Counted from the first letter of the stretch, positions 46,473-58,945 are shown. The stretch is DNA of 64,000 nucleotides from Turnera subulata (GCA_028386065.3 JAKUCV010007374.1:62001-126000); one strand, 5' to 3'. A program made the numbers and translations. Notes: generated by a model from the sequence alone, not told the origin.

Positions 46473-47179
46473 CTAACAGTAGTCTAGGAGTCTGATCATT
46501 AGGAAAAGACTTAAATACCCTTTTGGTGTGTATAAAGATATTTCTATGTACTGTATTTTTTAAGTGAAGGGGACATAGAGGTAAAAGTTGATTGACTAGA
46601 AAAATTGTCTCACGTACATTGTTACACCACTTTTCTAAAAGGAGATCCCTTTTAGAAGCTAAAAAAATAAGAAAACAATCTCACATAGAGATTAAGGGTG
46701 CGTTTGGGAACTGTTTTGTGTTTTTAGTTCTTAAGAACTGTTTTGAAAATTAAGAATTGAAAACTGTTTTGAGAGTTTTTAAACACTGAAAATTCGTTTG
46801 GATGTTTTTACTTTAAAACAATTCTTAAAGAACTAAAAATAAAGAATCTATTTGGCAGAAATAAATGTCAAAACTGTTTTTAAACATTAAAAAATTATAA
46901 ATTTATTATATTAATAAAGTAATTTAATTAATAAAATATTTAGATTACATATGAGAATTTTTCAACAAAATCACCATCACATAATTTATTAATAAATTAA
47001 TTTAGAATATAATTTATTTGTACAAATATTAAAAAAATGTTGAATATTAAAAAATGTTATTACACATTCTAAGACATTATTTAATATCACATAATTTTAT
47101 TTAATATTACAATGTTCATATAATCTTCATACATAATACTTTGATATCATCATAGTAATTACAATAAAATTAGTTTACA

Positions 47180-47509
47180 TTAACGATTAGCCCACATTAA
47201 ATTTGCAATATTATTCCGATATTCTGCCATTGCTGTTGCACCTTGCTCACCTAACTCTTCCTGTCGAGAACTTGAAGCACCTGATGTTCCCTCGTCTGAG
47301 CTTCCAGATATAGTCTCCATCTCTAATGGGCTTATATTTTCCCATTCTTCAAATAATTTATCACATTGTGCCTATTTACGAACATAATTGTGAATTATAC
47401 AACAAGCAATTACAATAAGACATAGTTTAGTAGGTTTGTAATTTGGCATTAATTTTAAGATTGGAAAACGTGTTTTTAGGACTCCAAAGCATCGTTCGAT
47501 TACCATCCT
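47180..47509 (-). pseudogene. PIF/Harbinger transposase, C-terminal fragment
   Basis: Minus-strand reading from 47509: RMVIERCFGVLKTRFPIL, then LMPNYKPTKLCLIVIACCII and HNYVRK, a stop, and on in frame through CDKLFEEWENISPLEMETIS, an acidic Ser-rich stretch, and EYRNNIANLMWANR to a natural stop at 47180. The IERCFGVLK.RF.IL block and the CCIIHNY block close the DDE_Tnp_4 domain of plant PIF/Harbinger transposases; the Glu of IERCFG is the likely third catalytic residue. The DDE Asp residues and the N-terminus are gone, replaced by other sequence upstream of 47510. It is non-functional, but it identifies the family of the host element. Confidence 0.85.
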
Positions 47510-47718
47510 TAATGACGAAAAAAGCAAAGAATGCCAGCAAGAAAGCAAAGTAGATAACGCGTTTTACAGTTTGTTAGTTCTTAATAATAGGTTACCACAC
47601 AACGAATGCCAGCAATGAAGCACAAAACTAGACCAAGAGAAGGAAACTAGTGGAAGAGTGGTGAAACACATGGGAACGCAAACCAAACCCACACCAATTC
47701 AATCTTGGGCTTGCTTAC

Positions 47719-48274
47719 CAAGAAAGGCTGCATCATCATAAACACTGAATATAGGAACAAAATCACAACACCCTGCTCTACAGTCCCAGTGGAACAACGC
47801 ATGCCTCTAGAAAGTAATACAAATCCTCCACCTAATTAACAAAACACTACTACATTATTAACGGCTAAAACTGTTGGGTTTTACTTGCCTGCAAACCCAT
47901 CGACAAAAGCAAGGATGTCTTGGCTCCAATCGAAACCGCGAATAGCCTCGTGGACGCCGGCATAGTCGCGCGTCCACACCTTCTGCCCAATTTTCCACAT
48001 CGCGGCCAATTCCGGCCGGTTCTCCTTCACCGACGAGGGTATCGAATCCAGAGAAACCGCACGCTGTTACTGCAATATCATCACCAATAAACAATAAAAT
48101 CCAACTATAAAATCCCAACAAAACCCAATACTTAGAACTAGAGGCTCGACCAAATTTTAAGCAAACAAAACAAACGACTAGCAAAACTACTTACATGTCG
48201 TTGGCGTAAATATGGCCCAGAAGGTGAATGGCTTAGGGCCACTCGTCCTGGAAAGAAACCCCTTCTGCGGCAGC
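47719..48274 (-). pseudogene. CSN8: Captured COP9 signalosome subunit 8 gene fragments (exons and intron)
   Basis: The minus strand at 48195-48274 reads AAAEGVSFQDEWP, a stop where CSN8 has Tyr, then AIHLLGHIYANDI up to a donor (exon/GTAAGT, 48189-48194). A 125-bp intron ends TATTGCAG at 48070. The next exon (47889-48069) continues in register as NSVRFLW, and after a frameshift SIPSSVKENRPELAAMWKIG, QKVWTRDYAGVHEAIRGFDW and SQDILAFVDGFAG, ending at a GCAAGT site. This matches the central part of plant CSN8 in order and spacing. A further piece at 47719-47756 (FSVYDDAAFLG, then GTAAGC) resembles the next CSN8 exon, less certainly. CSN8 is a subunit of the COP9 signalosome, which removes NEDD8 from cullins. 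Here the gene is a fragment inside a transposon and disabled; introns retained in it point to DNA-level capture. Confidence 0.75.
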
Positions 48275-48751
48275 CTGCCATGATGATGAGACGATGGAAT
48301 TAGGGTTTTGTTTGGATGATTACTTCTCGCTTTGTGTTCTTCTTCTCCGATCCTAAACAAGCCAGAGAGCAACAAATCAGGAGAGCCACGTCCAAACCAC
48401 CAGAGAGAGAGAGCAAGGAAGCAACAAATCAGGAGAGAAACACGTTATGAGAACAGGGGAAAAATAAAGAGGGGAAAAAGCATTTATATCATCATTAGTT
48501 TTCTTTTATTTACAGGAATGCCATTAATAAAAGGCTTGTCTATTTAATTACAAAACTACCACCGCAAAATTTTTCAGAAGCGTTGAAAACTTCTTTTTTT
48601 AGTTCTGTGTTTTCACTTCTCAAAGAAGCCTTTCTTGGGAATTCTTTTTTAAGAACAAGCCCTTTTTTTTCATCCAAACAGGTTTTGGAGTTTTGAAAAA
48701 CAATGAAAACTGAAAATCAGTTCTGAGAACTGGTTTCCAAACAGGCTCTAA

Positions 48752-49888
48752 GGTTGCTGATTTTTTAACAACCAATATCTCCACAACCAATGATTACCTC
48801 ATCCATTACTGACACACAAAAGCCATGGATTGGACATAAAACACAACCCATCATGGTCGCAACGCATGACCTACTATACAATACATGCATACCCCAAGTG
48901 TTGAACTATGACAGGCCCACGTGGCATAGTTTTTTCCTCATTGGAAAATCAAAATTTATTTTTATTAAATGTATATTTTTTTATTAGGTCCCTTAACTTT
49001 TTAAAATTGCAAAATGCACTACCCATCCAGCTTCAGTTTTTCTTAACTCTGTTAAATGAAAAACAAATAGAAAACTCACCATTAAAGGTATTGGAGACGT
49101 TTAAACCAAATTGAAATTCCTAATTCGATAAAAAAAAAAGTGAAATCCCCTAGCACTTATTCCCCAATCTCCTCTCCTCACCTTCCTTTTTCTCTCCTCT
49201 AAATCTCCTCTCGTCGTCATCAACTCCACAGATTGATGGCAGAACCTGGTTTCTCTAAGAAGATTCTCCACCTTAGCAACCGATCAATATCTTTATTAAC
49301 TTTTACTTAGGTATCTCTGCAACATATAGTTTATTTGGTGCTGATGGGTTCCACATATGCTGACGTGGCGCCGGAAAAATTGTCACATGAGTACTTTCCA
49401 CCGGATTCCCACGAAAGGGACCGAAGTACGCCAACTAGGGAGAACAAAGGGATGAAGAGAAGCCAAAATCTAACCCAAGGATAATTTTAAACTTTAGCGT
49501 CCAACATAGGGATGAAACAAGTCTTTAATCACGCTTTTTGATCCTATAAAAATAACTAAAACAACTTCACCCCACTTTTATCTGATTTATGGCTTGACCC
49601 ACTTCTTCCTAGTTTTATCTAATGTACGGCTCTATACTTGTCAATTTTTGGGCAATTTTACGATATTTCTTTAACACATTAGGGCTTAAAGTTGAACCTA
49701 CGTTTTTTGTTTCTCAAATCCTGAGTACAAACTCAAGGTTCCCAGATAAAATTTATTCCCTCAACCAAAAGTAAGTTGCCTGCTCTCATGCTCCTTGGAA
49801 GTTATGTCTGTAGGAAGTGTTAAAGGTGCACTCACCATTTATTTTGTTAAATGTTCATTGTGATTTCATTAGCTTTGACTTTTGTTAT
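48752..49888. other. Intergenic sequence
   Basis: No gene recognised. 48960-49130 and 49330-49450 contain phrases such as GGTCCCTTAACTTTTTAAAA and GCTGACGTGGCGCC seen in plant MITEs, but I could not pair termini or duplications. Confidence 0.4.
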
Positions 49889-50229
49889 TGTAACGCCCCG
49901 ATTTTTGCTAATTTAATTTTTATAGAAATTCTTCAAATTTTTGAAATTTTTTTCCTATTTTACCCTTTAAAATTTTTTGGGAATTTTGGTTAAGAAGTTG
50001 TTATTATTATTATTATTGTTATTATGATTATTTATTTTATTTTATTTTTCTTCTTTCCTTGGAAGTATTACTTCTATGTTGGTATTAATCCTTAATTGGA
50101 TTTCTTTTGGAATTTAATTGTGTTTCGGGACAAAACATGGAGCTTGCCATAGTTTGGACTGATACTACGTAGTTTTGGGGAGTCTAGAACATTAAACTAC
50201 CAAGGAAAGAGGGTTGACCGCGCATAAGA

Positions 50230-50287
50230 CCAAAACATCGTCGTTTTGGTCCTGGCCGAAATCAACCCTAACCCTAGGGTATAAAAA
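50230..50287 (+). promoter_or_regulatory. Putative LTR promoter of LARD A (palindrome plus TATA)
   Basis: CCAAAACATCGTCGTTTTGG (50230-50249) is followed 30 bases later by TATAAAAA (50280-50287) and then a pyrimidine-rich leader. The 3' LTR repeats this at 61509-61528 and 61559-61566, LTR D at about 14519-14540 and 14490-14497 (minus). LTRs B (51785-51804) and C (54377-54396) keep the palindrome. The spacing is that of an upstream element and core promoter. Confidence 0.6.
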
Positions 50288-53200
50288 CTTCTCTTTTCTC
50301 TCTCCTTCCTTTTTTTTTTCTCTTCTACACACGCAGCACGCAACCGGTTCTCTCTCTCTCCCTCTCTCTTCTCTCAACTCTTAACCCTCATCTCTCAATC
50401 TCTCTTCTTTTTTTTTTCTTATTAACCACTACCTCTCCTTGTTTTATCTAAAATGTTGGGTTTTCTTCCAATCGGGTTCAATGGTTTGTTGCAGGGTTTG
50501 ATGACATAGTTTGATGTGGGGTTGTGTGTTGGTTGGCCACTTCGAGTGGAGTCTGTCGGTCGCTTTTTATTGAGGTGGAGCTTGAGTTCGGTGTCCGACG
50601 AGGTGACAATTCTTTGTATTTGGGTCGAACCAACAAGATCGGGTTCTGTTCTGTTAATTTGGTAATTCTTTGAAGTTGGTCGTGAGTTGAAACCTGCTTT
50701 TTTTGGGTGTCTGTCAACCTTTTGAGAGATGAACTTGTGGTTCTGTTCGATCTTTAACAAAAGGTAAGAGCCATCTCATTTACCCGTTTTGATAAGCTCT
50801 CTATGCATTGAACTTTGTATAAATTAATAACAGTTTGCCACTATGCATAAACCTTGATATGAAGGATGCTGCAAAATTTCTTATCATGCAGACACGAGCA
50901 AATTACTGACTTTAAGAATTCACACACATATATATGTGTGTATTCAAGTCATAGAACACGTGGTTTGTAGGCTGATACTTAATTTTTTTTAAAAAAAAAA
51001 TTTGGAGCCGTAAGATTGACTTCGTATTTGGGTGCGGTTCCTAAATGATTTTATTCTTTCCTTCCTAATAAACCATTACCTCTACTCGCACAGTATCCTA
51101 GCAATTAATTCTTTTTGGTCGTTGGTTAGTATATCTAAACTTGAAGTGTAATAAAGGGTATGACTTTGCAAGCGGGGTCTTTTCTTAAGTTGTTCGGGTT
51201 TTCAAACAATTAACATTTTACAATTATTGTTGAGTTGCTTGGAGGTTCTTAAGAGTTGTTGGCATGAACCCGTTAACAATTGGACCTTGCCATAATATGC
51301 AAATTATTAGAGAATGCTCCTGGGTTTTTTTAATATAATTTACGTAAAAGGGGTTCATTAAGGACACTGACGCAACCAATGTTTTTGATTATGGCACATG
51401 ACGAACTCATGTGTAACCTAATTGAGTTTTGTCCGACATAGCATTGAGTATGTAACGCCCCGATTTTCGGTAATTGATTTATACGGAATTTTCAAAATTT
51501 TCGGTATTTAATTTCCATGTTTACCCTTGTGCAATTTCCGGAAGTCTTTGGTTAAGAAATTATTGTCATAATTAGTTTATTCTCTTTGAAAATATTATTT
51601 TTTACTTTTAGAATTTATCCTTATTCGGGTTGTTTGGGAAAAATTGGAGTTCCGGGGTGAAATATAGAGTTTATCGTAGTTTCACTCAAAACTACGTCGT
51701 TTTGAATTAAAGTAAGGAAAAAAAAAACAAAATAAAAACCTAATCCTATGCGCGCGTTGACCAGGGAGTTGACCACGCCTTAAACCAAAACGATGTCGTT
51801 TTGGTCTAGGCCGGCAACCCTAACCCCCTTTTTTTCTCTCTTTTCTTCTCCTCTCTCTTTCTTTCATTTTCTCTCCCGCCGCCTCACCTCTCTCCCATGA
51901 ACCCCTCTCCCGATTTCTTCTCTTCCCCACGATCTCTCTCCCACGGTTACTACCTGTTATCTTTCCCCTCTCTTTTATTTCTTTTACTTTTCTTTTCTCT
52001 CCATTTTCATCTATTCCCCGACCTGCCTCTCTCCCGCCGCCACTGTCTTCACCGTTTACCTCCTCTCGCCTCGCTCGCGTAACACTGCTGCCGCCGCCGG
52101 TGCATTGAGGTGGAGAGAAGGCACACCCGAAGAGGACAAACGGCGAAGGACCCACAGGGCAAACTCAAACCCGTCGCCGTTGCTGCCTGGGTAAGTGCCC
52201 TCGTCTCTTTTTCCTCTTCCTTCCTTTTGTTCGAGTTGTCGGTTTGACTCGGCTCGGGTGTGTGTTGTGTTTTTCGGTGATGGTGTTGGTTGGATTGGAT
52301 GATGGTGGTTGCGGCTCGGTGCTGTTGCGGCCGACAGTGGTGCTGGGCTTTCCGGGTAGTGTTGTTGGTGGCTCGAGTTCCTGGTCGCAAGCGTGGCTGG
52401 TTCGGGGTTGGATCCTGGTTCCTGGATTTTTAGATCTAGACAAGATGGATCTCGTTTTCCGGTCAGCATTCCAGCAACCTTCATTTCCTTTTGTTCATTT
52501 TGATGCACTGTGGGTGTGGTTTTGATAAGTTGAGTGTTGGTTGGTGTTTTCGTAATTGCCAGTTTTGATGTGGGTGTTCCAAGTAGTAGTTCGATGGTTG
52601 TTATGGACTTTCGGCAGAGGAGGTACTGTTCTGGCGGGTCTGACCGGAATCCGTCGACTCAAGTATTTTTGCGGCGAAGCTCGGGCATGGTACAATTCTT
52701 TGTCGGCATTACATGGTAAATCCCAGTGTTGGACGTTATTTGGTTTGTACATGACATGTAGTGTAATTGCATTTAATCATTGTACTAAAATGAGAAGGAT
52801 ATAGTGGATACCGAGCTTGGAGAGTTGAGTGGCGTGGCCGGTATATGTGCAACGCACATAGCATCTTTTGGCCGGAAAATGTTTGGGCTCGGGAGTTCGG
52901 TTAATGTGATTATGAGGATGGGCCGGGCTTAGGCCCAATTAATGTCATATTAATTTTATATGGGCTTTTAGGCCCAATGACTAGTGGGTTGGGCATTAGG
53001 CCCAATGGCTTTGTATTTGAGATGGGCTCTAGGCATGATAAGGTTTGATTAAGTTTATATGGGTTTAGGCCAATTAACTATAATATGGATTTAAGTTACG
53101 TAAGAGATTCTGGAATTTGAGGAATTGTTTGGGCTTAGACCTAGTCTTCTAGTAACGGGCTTAGAGATGCAGGTTAAAATCGGTATTATATCATTAGCAT

Positions 53201-54074
53201 GCATTTTATTTGTTTGTTATGAATAAACAAATTATACGATGTATATGTTCGTAGGATGTTATGGACATAGGAATGTTATGGCGGGTTGAGGCTTCGGCTT
53301 CCGAGGCAATTATTATGGCCAAGGTGAGGACTTATAAACCTTTGTATGCATTACTGCCTACAATGCTCGGCTAATAAACTTGGAACAAGAAGTGGTAATA
53401 CTTGGTTGGTATTGAATGCTATATGCATACATGCCTGCTGTGTTGATGTTCTTGTTTGCGTTTATATCTTAATGATGATACCTTGATGCAGTATGTCTGA
53501 TTATGTGTATTGTGTGCCTGTTTGATATGATATGCTAGTTTAGCATGAGTTTGTAGGTTATGAGATATAACATGTGATATGACTTTGTGGTTTGTGTGGT
53601 GATTAGAGGGCTGGAGGCCCGAACTAGGGAATAAGATAAGAAATCCACACAACCCTATTTGATCATAACGTATGGCACAACTCTTTAAGCATAATTGAGA
53701 TTAACGAACTACAATAATAATAATTATTCTACTGTGGGGCTGTTGACCGGTTGGTTTGAGCGGGAAGTGATACCCCTCGGGATTGCATGCGGGATAGCAT
53801 GGTGTATGCGGTTTAGAATATGGGTCTGTGATGACCGATTCTACCTCCCTCTTTCCCTCTGTCTATCTCTCTCTCTCACTGATTGTATTGGGCCTTGCCC
53901 TGATTACATTAGGCTTATGCCTGGTTGACTCATGAGACGGTACAGAGCTCGACGCACATAGTAGAGGACCCTAATAAAATGTTAAACTCTAATAATGATA
54001 AATTATAACTATAATAAGATGATTAAAGATAGCTGTAAGTTTAAACTCTGATGATGATTTTCTATTGTGCATTG

Positions 54075-57000
54075 TGTAACGCCCCGAATTTCGTTAATTG
54101 ACTTTTTCCGGAATTTTCCAAATTTTTGGTATTTAATTCCAATTTTACCCTTGCTAATTTTTCGGTATTCAGGTTAAGGAAATTAATTTATGTTCCTTGG
54201 AAATATTAGATTTTGAGTTGGAATTGTTTGTTGTTCGGGTTTCGTTGAAATAAAACGTGATTCGGTGGGAAAACGAAGTTCCTTGTAGTTTTTAATTAAA
54301 CTACGTCGTTTTGGTATAAAGGAAAAAAAAAAAAACACGCCGTTGACTGAGTAGGGCGAGTTGACCAAGCCAGAGACCAAAACGACGCCGTTTTGGCCTC
54401 AGCTGGCACACAAGCCCTAACTCTTCCCTTCTCTTTTCTTTTATCCTTCTTTTCCTTTCCACTCTTTTCCCCGAGCCGCCCCACGTTCTTCTCTTCCCTG
54501 GATTCTTCTCTTCCTCTCTCTCTCAATCGGTTGCCCCGTCTTTCTTCCCATACTTTCTTTCTTTTGTTCTCTTCTTCTCTTTCCATTTCGAACACGCTGC
54601 CTTCTCCTCTCTTGTGCCATATCCGTCCACCATTGAGCCGCCGCCGCCACAGCTCGTAATATCGAGGAGGTGAGACCTGAGCTGGAGCGGAAGCGTGTTC
54701 GGCGACGAGGGCCGCCTGCACTTGGTTGTTGAGAGCCGCCGCCGCCGCTACGATCCAGTGGAGGACCAAGCAGCCTGGCACGAGTGTGGGCTGCGACTCC
54801 GGTCAGCCATTCGTGCGCGAGGGACAACGAGCTTGAGGAGCAGCCGTCGTTGCCTCTGCCGCCATTGGTCGGGTAAGCCGGGGACTTGCTCTCTTTCTTT
54901 CGTCTTTTGTCTTCCCGAGTTATTGCTAATCGGGTTGTTAATGCTTTGTTCTGTGAGTGTTTGTGGTGTCGGGGAGATGGATGGTGGCTGCGGGTTTGGC
55001 TCTGTGTTGGGCCAGATTGGTTTTGTTGAGGGCGATTGCGGTGTTGACCTGGTAGATGTGGAAGCTTGTGCGGTGGTTGGCCAGAACTGGGATGCTCGGG
55101 TTTGGTCATGGAGAGTGTGTGTGGGGGATTCCAGTCTCGGTTTTGTGCTGCTCGACGGAGGCGGGCCGTCCTGGAGAGTACGGCTTTTGTCTTGACAAGG
55201 AATGATGGCCGGGACCTTGGTAGAGGATTCCGGGCGGTGGGTTGCAGAGCTCGGCATTGTAGTTCAGCCAGGTTCAGGCCTTTGAGTTTTGATTCCGGTG
55301 AGTGCTCCGACGATTCCTTCCTGTTAATTCCGAGTTGGGTTGCAATTCTAAACGGTGATTTGGTTTTGGCCCGGTTGTGTGGTTAATGCTAATAGAGAAA
55401 ATCTAATTCGGCTTTAGGAAATTGTAGGTCTATGTGCATATACTAAACTATGTTTGTGTGTTCTTGTGTACATGACGTGGCTGGGAATTTATTTGACAGT
55501 TGGTTATTATGTGTAATTGGTCTTTTAGTAGCGTGGTATACTAGTTTTGATGGAACAGTAATATGTTAATTGGTGGACGGAATTCTTAAGTGGAGTCCGG
55601 GTTTCTAATGGGTTCATTACATCCTTACTTGTATACTTTGGGAAATTGTAATTCTTGGGCTGTTGGTCTGGTTCAAATTAATTGTTAAAAAAATAGTGTT
55701 GTTTTGGTTTTGGGGTCTTTAGTGCTACGCCACATGAATAGCAGTCAATTTCAAGTCTAGGTGAATTTATTAAAGAGGTTTTAGCGAATCTGGTTTCTTT
55801 ATAGAATATCAAATAAATTGTCAACATGATGCACGGTAGCTTGCGGGCATGAATTGGTTATATAATTAATCGTGTGTAGCTGCACCATTCACACTAAAGT
55901 GTGACTTTGCTAGTAACTAAATTTACTCTAAATGTGAGATGGAAGTAATAATGGCTTTTGACATGTTTCAATGCGAGATTATTAACTCATAAGATTTTTG
56001 CCAGTCTAATACATTTGCATTGAGGTTTAGCACTGTAAAACCTTGGTTTCTAAATGTATTGACCAGTCTTTAATGAGGTCCTAAATTTCGATATCGCCAT
56101 CTATTAAACTGATTATTTTTGTGTTGGGTCCAAATCCTTAATATACTAAGTAAGGTTAAAGGTTATTGTCCGGAAACTTAATTAGCTAGTGCCTGCCTGA
56201 TTGTGCTTGGGCTATAATTATAGGAACCCGGTAATGTCAAGGGAGGCGAAGGCGCTACCTTCTATGATGTCCTAATGATCCAGGTGAGGACTTATAAACC
56301 TTTGTATGCATTACTGCCTACAATGCTCGGTTAACTGTCTTGTTACATAAAGTGGTATTAATTGTTGGTCTTGAATGCTGTATGCATGCTTATTTGATGT
56401 GCTTATGTTGCTATCTGCGAGTGTACTATGTTGGTGATATCTCTGATGCGGTGTGTATGATTGGTGAACTGTGTACCAGTGTGATATAATATGTCTGTCG
56501 TGCATGAGTTGTTTTGTGTGTTAAATAACGTGTTAAGTGGGTTTGTGGTTTGTGTGGTGGATTGTGGGCTGGAGGCCCGGATTTGAGATTAAGATGTTAA
56601 ATCCACACAACCATGTTGAAATAACGTATGGTATAATTCTTAAAGGATAATTGTGAATAAAATACTATTATAAAGTCTACTGTGGGGCTGTTGACCGGTT
56701 GGTTCGAGCGGGAAGTAATACCCCTCGGGATGGCATGCGGGTTAGCATGTGGGCCTGTGATGGCCGGTTCTACCTCCCTCCTTCTACCTCCCTCCTTCTA
56801 CCTCCCCCTTTCTCTCTGTCTCTCTCTCTCTATGGATATGTTGGGCTTCGTGCCTGGTTTATTTGGGCATCGTGCCTGGTTTATTTGGGCTTATGCCTGG
56901 TTGTCTCATGAGACGGGACCGAGCTCGACGCACACAGTAGAGGGCCCTAATATAACATTTAAACCTAACAACAAGAATAATAAGATAAGTAATGACAAGT

Positions 57001-57497
57001 GATGGTTGAAGTTTGGTGATGACTTGTGTTGTATACTGTGAATTGTTTCGTGCACTGTGTTTCTTTTGTCCATTGTCGGGTACTTGTAGTTGATTTGTTT
57101 TGTATATTATTGGTTTATTTGTCTGCGGTGAGACAGTGGTTGGTCTCACCCCCTCACAGTTTTACACAGGTTGCTGATCGTTGATCAGAAGAGCATAACA
57201 GCAGGTGGCGGTGCTTTCCTCTCCTCGGGTCGGATCCATAGAGTTTCACTGTATACATGTTATATTATGTTTAGTCTTCCGCTGCATACTCGTTGTGTAA
57301 TTTATTCGCATAATTGGTCATTGATTATGTTGTTGATATTGTATCCCGGAAAGAAGGGCATTTTGGTCCTTCTACATGTTATGATTAATTTGATTGGCTA
57401 TTTTGGGATACGGGTGTTCCGGGAATGATAAGGGCAATTTGGTCAATCAATAATTTATTTATAATTTATATTAATATGTTGGGACACGGGCGTTTCA
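54075..57497 (+). mobile_element. Solo LTR C, nested in LTR B
   Basis: 3423 bp from TGTAACGCCCCGAATTTCG to GGACACGGGCGTTTCA, flanked by a perfect CATTG duplication (54070-54074 and 57498-57502). No second LTR or interior. It has the palindrome at 54377-54396 and the hairpin at 57127-57150. Long frames on both strands at 54296-55386 lie in a GC-rich leader with Arg/Ser/Pro-rich readings and no recognisable domain. Confidence 0.9.
57127..57150 (+). promoter_or_regulatory. Conserved LTR hairpin, copy in LTR C
   Basis: GGTGAGAC-AGTGGTTG-GTCTCACC; perfect 8-bp stem. Same sequence and relative position as in LTRs A, B and D. Confidence 0.75.
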
Positions 57498-57587
57498 CAT
57501 TGTACTTGTTGTGCACTGTGGTTGCTACTGCCTGATGCCAGTATCTGTGGTTGATTTGTATTAGTATACTTTGGTTTATTTGTTTGC

Positions 57588-57611
57588 GGTGAGACAGTGG
57601 TTGGTCTCACC
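57588..57611 (+). promoter_or_regulatory. Conserved LTR hairpin, copy in LTR B
   Basis: GGTGAGAC, 8-base loop AGTGGTTG, GTCTCACC, followed by CCCTCACAG. The identical hairpin occurs at 57127-57150 (C), 59223-59246 (A), 8777-8800 and 12245-12268 (D, inverted). It lies about 0.3-0.4 kb before each LTR's 3' end. Function unknown. Confidence 0.75.
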
Positions 57612-58822
57612 CCCTCACAGTCTTTACACAGGTTAGCTGATCGATGATCAGAAGAGCATATCAGCAGGTGGCGGTGCTTTCCTCCTCGGGTCGGATCCAT
57701 AGGTTCGTTGCATGCATGTTGCTATGTTTTTTTTGTCTTCCGCTGCGTACTTGATTCCATTGTATTATTTATTATTTGATTAAATGTTGATCATATTGTT
57801 GATATTGTATCCCGGGTAGAAGGGCAATTTGGTCACTTCTCATGTTGTAGTTAATTTATTGGGTTACGGTTGTTTAGTTGATGATTTTCGTGTCCCGAGA
57901 ATGATAAAGGCAATTTAGTCATTTTATATTTAAATTGTATTTTGTACTAATAAATTGGGACACGAGCGTTTCAGAAGACTTGTTGGGGCTTTATGTGCTA
58001 ATGAAATCTAAAACGTTTCTTTTTGAATTCCTCAACAAAATATTATTTTATTTTTGGCTTTACGCTTTCACTGTTATTGAGTTAAACGATTATACCTTGG
58101 GTTCCACGTTCCATAAGCGGTGTTCAATATTCCAAAATGAGTTTCAGTTTTCAAACGTTGTCTCTTAATAAAACTAAGTGGAAGTGTTTCCTAATCCTTA
58201 TTTATGCTCTTGTCAGGTCAAGGATTGATACCCATATAGTATGTATATACATAGCGTGCATGCACTCATCCTAAAGGTACAAATTGTGTGTGATTCATGA
58301 TGTACATGTGTCTATGTTCAGGCACTGGGATACCTTAGGAGCAACAAGGTTTTATGTCGAGACATGTTTGGACGCTTTCTATCTGACGATCAGGTGAGGA
58401 CATATAAACCCTTGTATGCATTACTGCCTACAATACTCGGTTAATTGACATGACATATGATGTGGTAATATTTGTTTGGCATTGAATGTTGTGTGTTGGT
58501 ATGCCTGCTGTGTTGATGTTGTGTGCACGGTGTATCATAATGATGAGATCTTGTTGCTATGCACCTGATTACTTGTACTGTGTGTCTGTCGTGATATAAT
58601 ATGCCTGTCGAGCTTGATTTGATCTGTTAAGAAATATAACAAGTTATATGATTTTGTGGTTGTGTGGTGAACTGTGGCCGGAGGCCCGGACTTGAGAATA
58701 AGTTGTTAAACTCACACAACCCTGAAGAATCATAATTTATGGCACATATAATTTTTTAAGCATAATTGCGAATAACATACTAAAAGAATACTACTGCAGG
58801 GCTATTGACAAGTTGGCTATAT

Positions 58823-58945
58823 TTCGGCTTATGCCCTGACTTGGGTTGATGCCCTGATCTTACTTGGACTTATGTCCTGACTTGGGTTGATGCCCTGATC
58901 TTACTTGGACTTATGTCCTGACTTGGGTTTATACCCTATTTATAT
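58823..58945 (+). repeat. 41-bp minisatellite in the 5' LTR of A
   Basis: Three units beginning near 58823, 58864 and 58905, of the form TTGGACTTATGTCCTGACTT then GGGTTGATGCCCTGATCTTAC. Each unit is itself two related half-units of about 20 bases (GGACTTATGTCCTGA and GGTTGATGCCCTGA). Degenerate half-units continue to about 58992. Confidence 0.85.

Larger units (their letters stand above)
46696..48748 (-). mobile_element. PIF/Harbinger element carrying CSN8 gene fragments
   Basis: The ends are GGGTGCGTTTGGGAACTG (left) and, inverted, GAGCCTGTTTGGAAACCAG (right), flanked by TAA (46693-46695 and 48749-48751). Subterminal regions are A/T-rich and mirror each other loosely. Inside, on the minus strand, lie a Harbinger transposase C-terminus (47180-47509) and spliceable fragments of the CSN8 gene (47719-48274). 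The length of 2.05 kb is below that of autonomous plant PIF elements (usually with a second Myb-like ORF), so it is non-autonomous. Confidence 0.75.
51451..57973 (+). mobile_element. Solo LTR B, nested in the 5' LTR of LARD A
   Basis: Starts TGTAACGCCCCGATTTTCGG at 51451 and ends GGACACGAGCGTTTCA at 57973. Without the nested LTR C it is about 3.1 kb and has no interior, PBS or PPT. Flanks are GAGTA (51446-51450) and GAAGA (57974-57978), three of five bases matching; the undisturbed site in the 3' LTR of A contains GAGTA once. Frames in its GC-rich leader (plus 52244-52525, minus 52056-52508 and others) are not recognised and are low-complexity. Confidence 0.8.

Noticed and set aside
52056..52508. 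Minus-strand frame of 150 codons in LTR B
   Set aside because: Low-complexity reading, overlapping open frames on the other strand, and placed within LTR sequence.
54296..55386. Overlapping frames of 106-222 codons on both strands in LTR C, looking like genes
   Set aside because: They lie in a GC-rich leader inside a solo LTR, are Arg/Ser/Pro-rich on both strands, have no domain, and equivalent LTRs do not keep them open.
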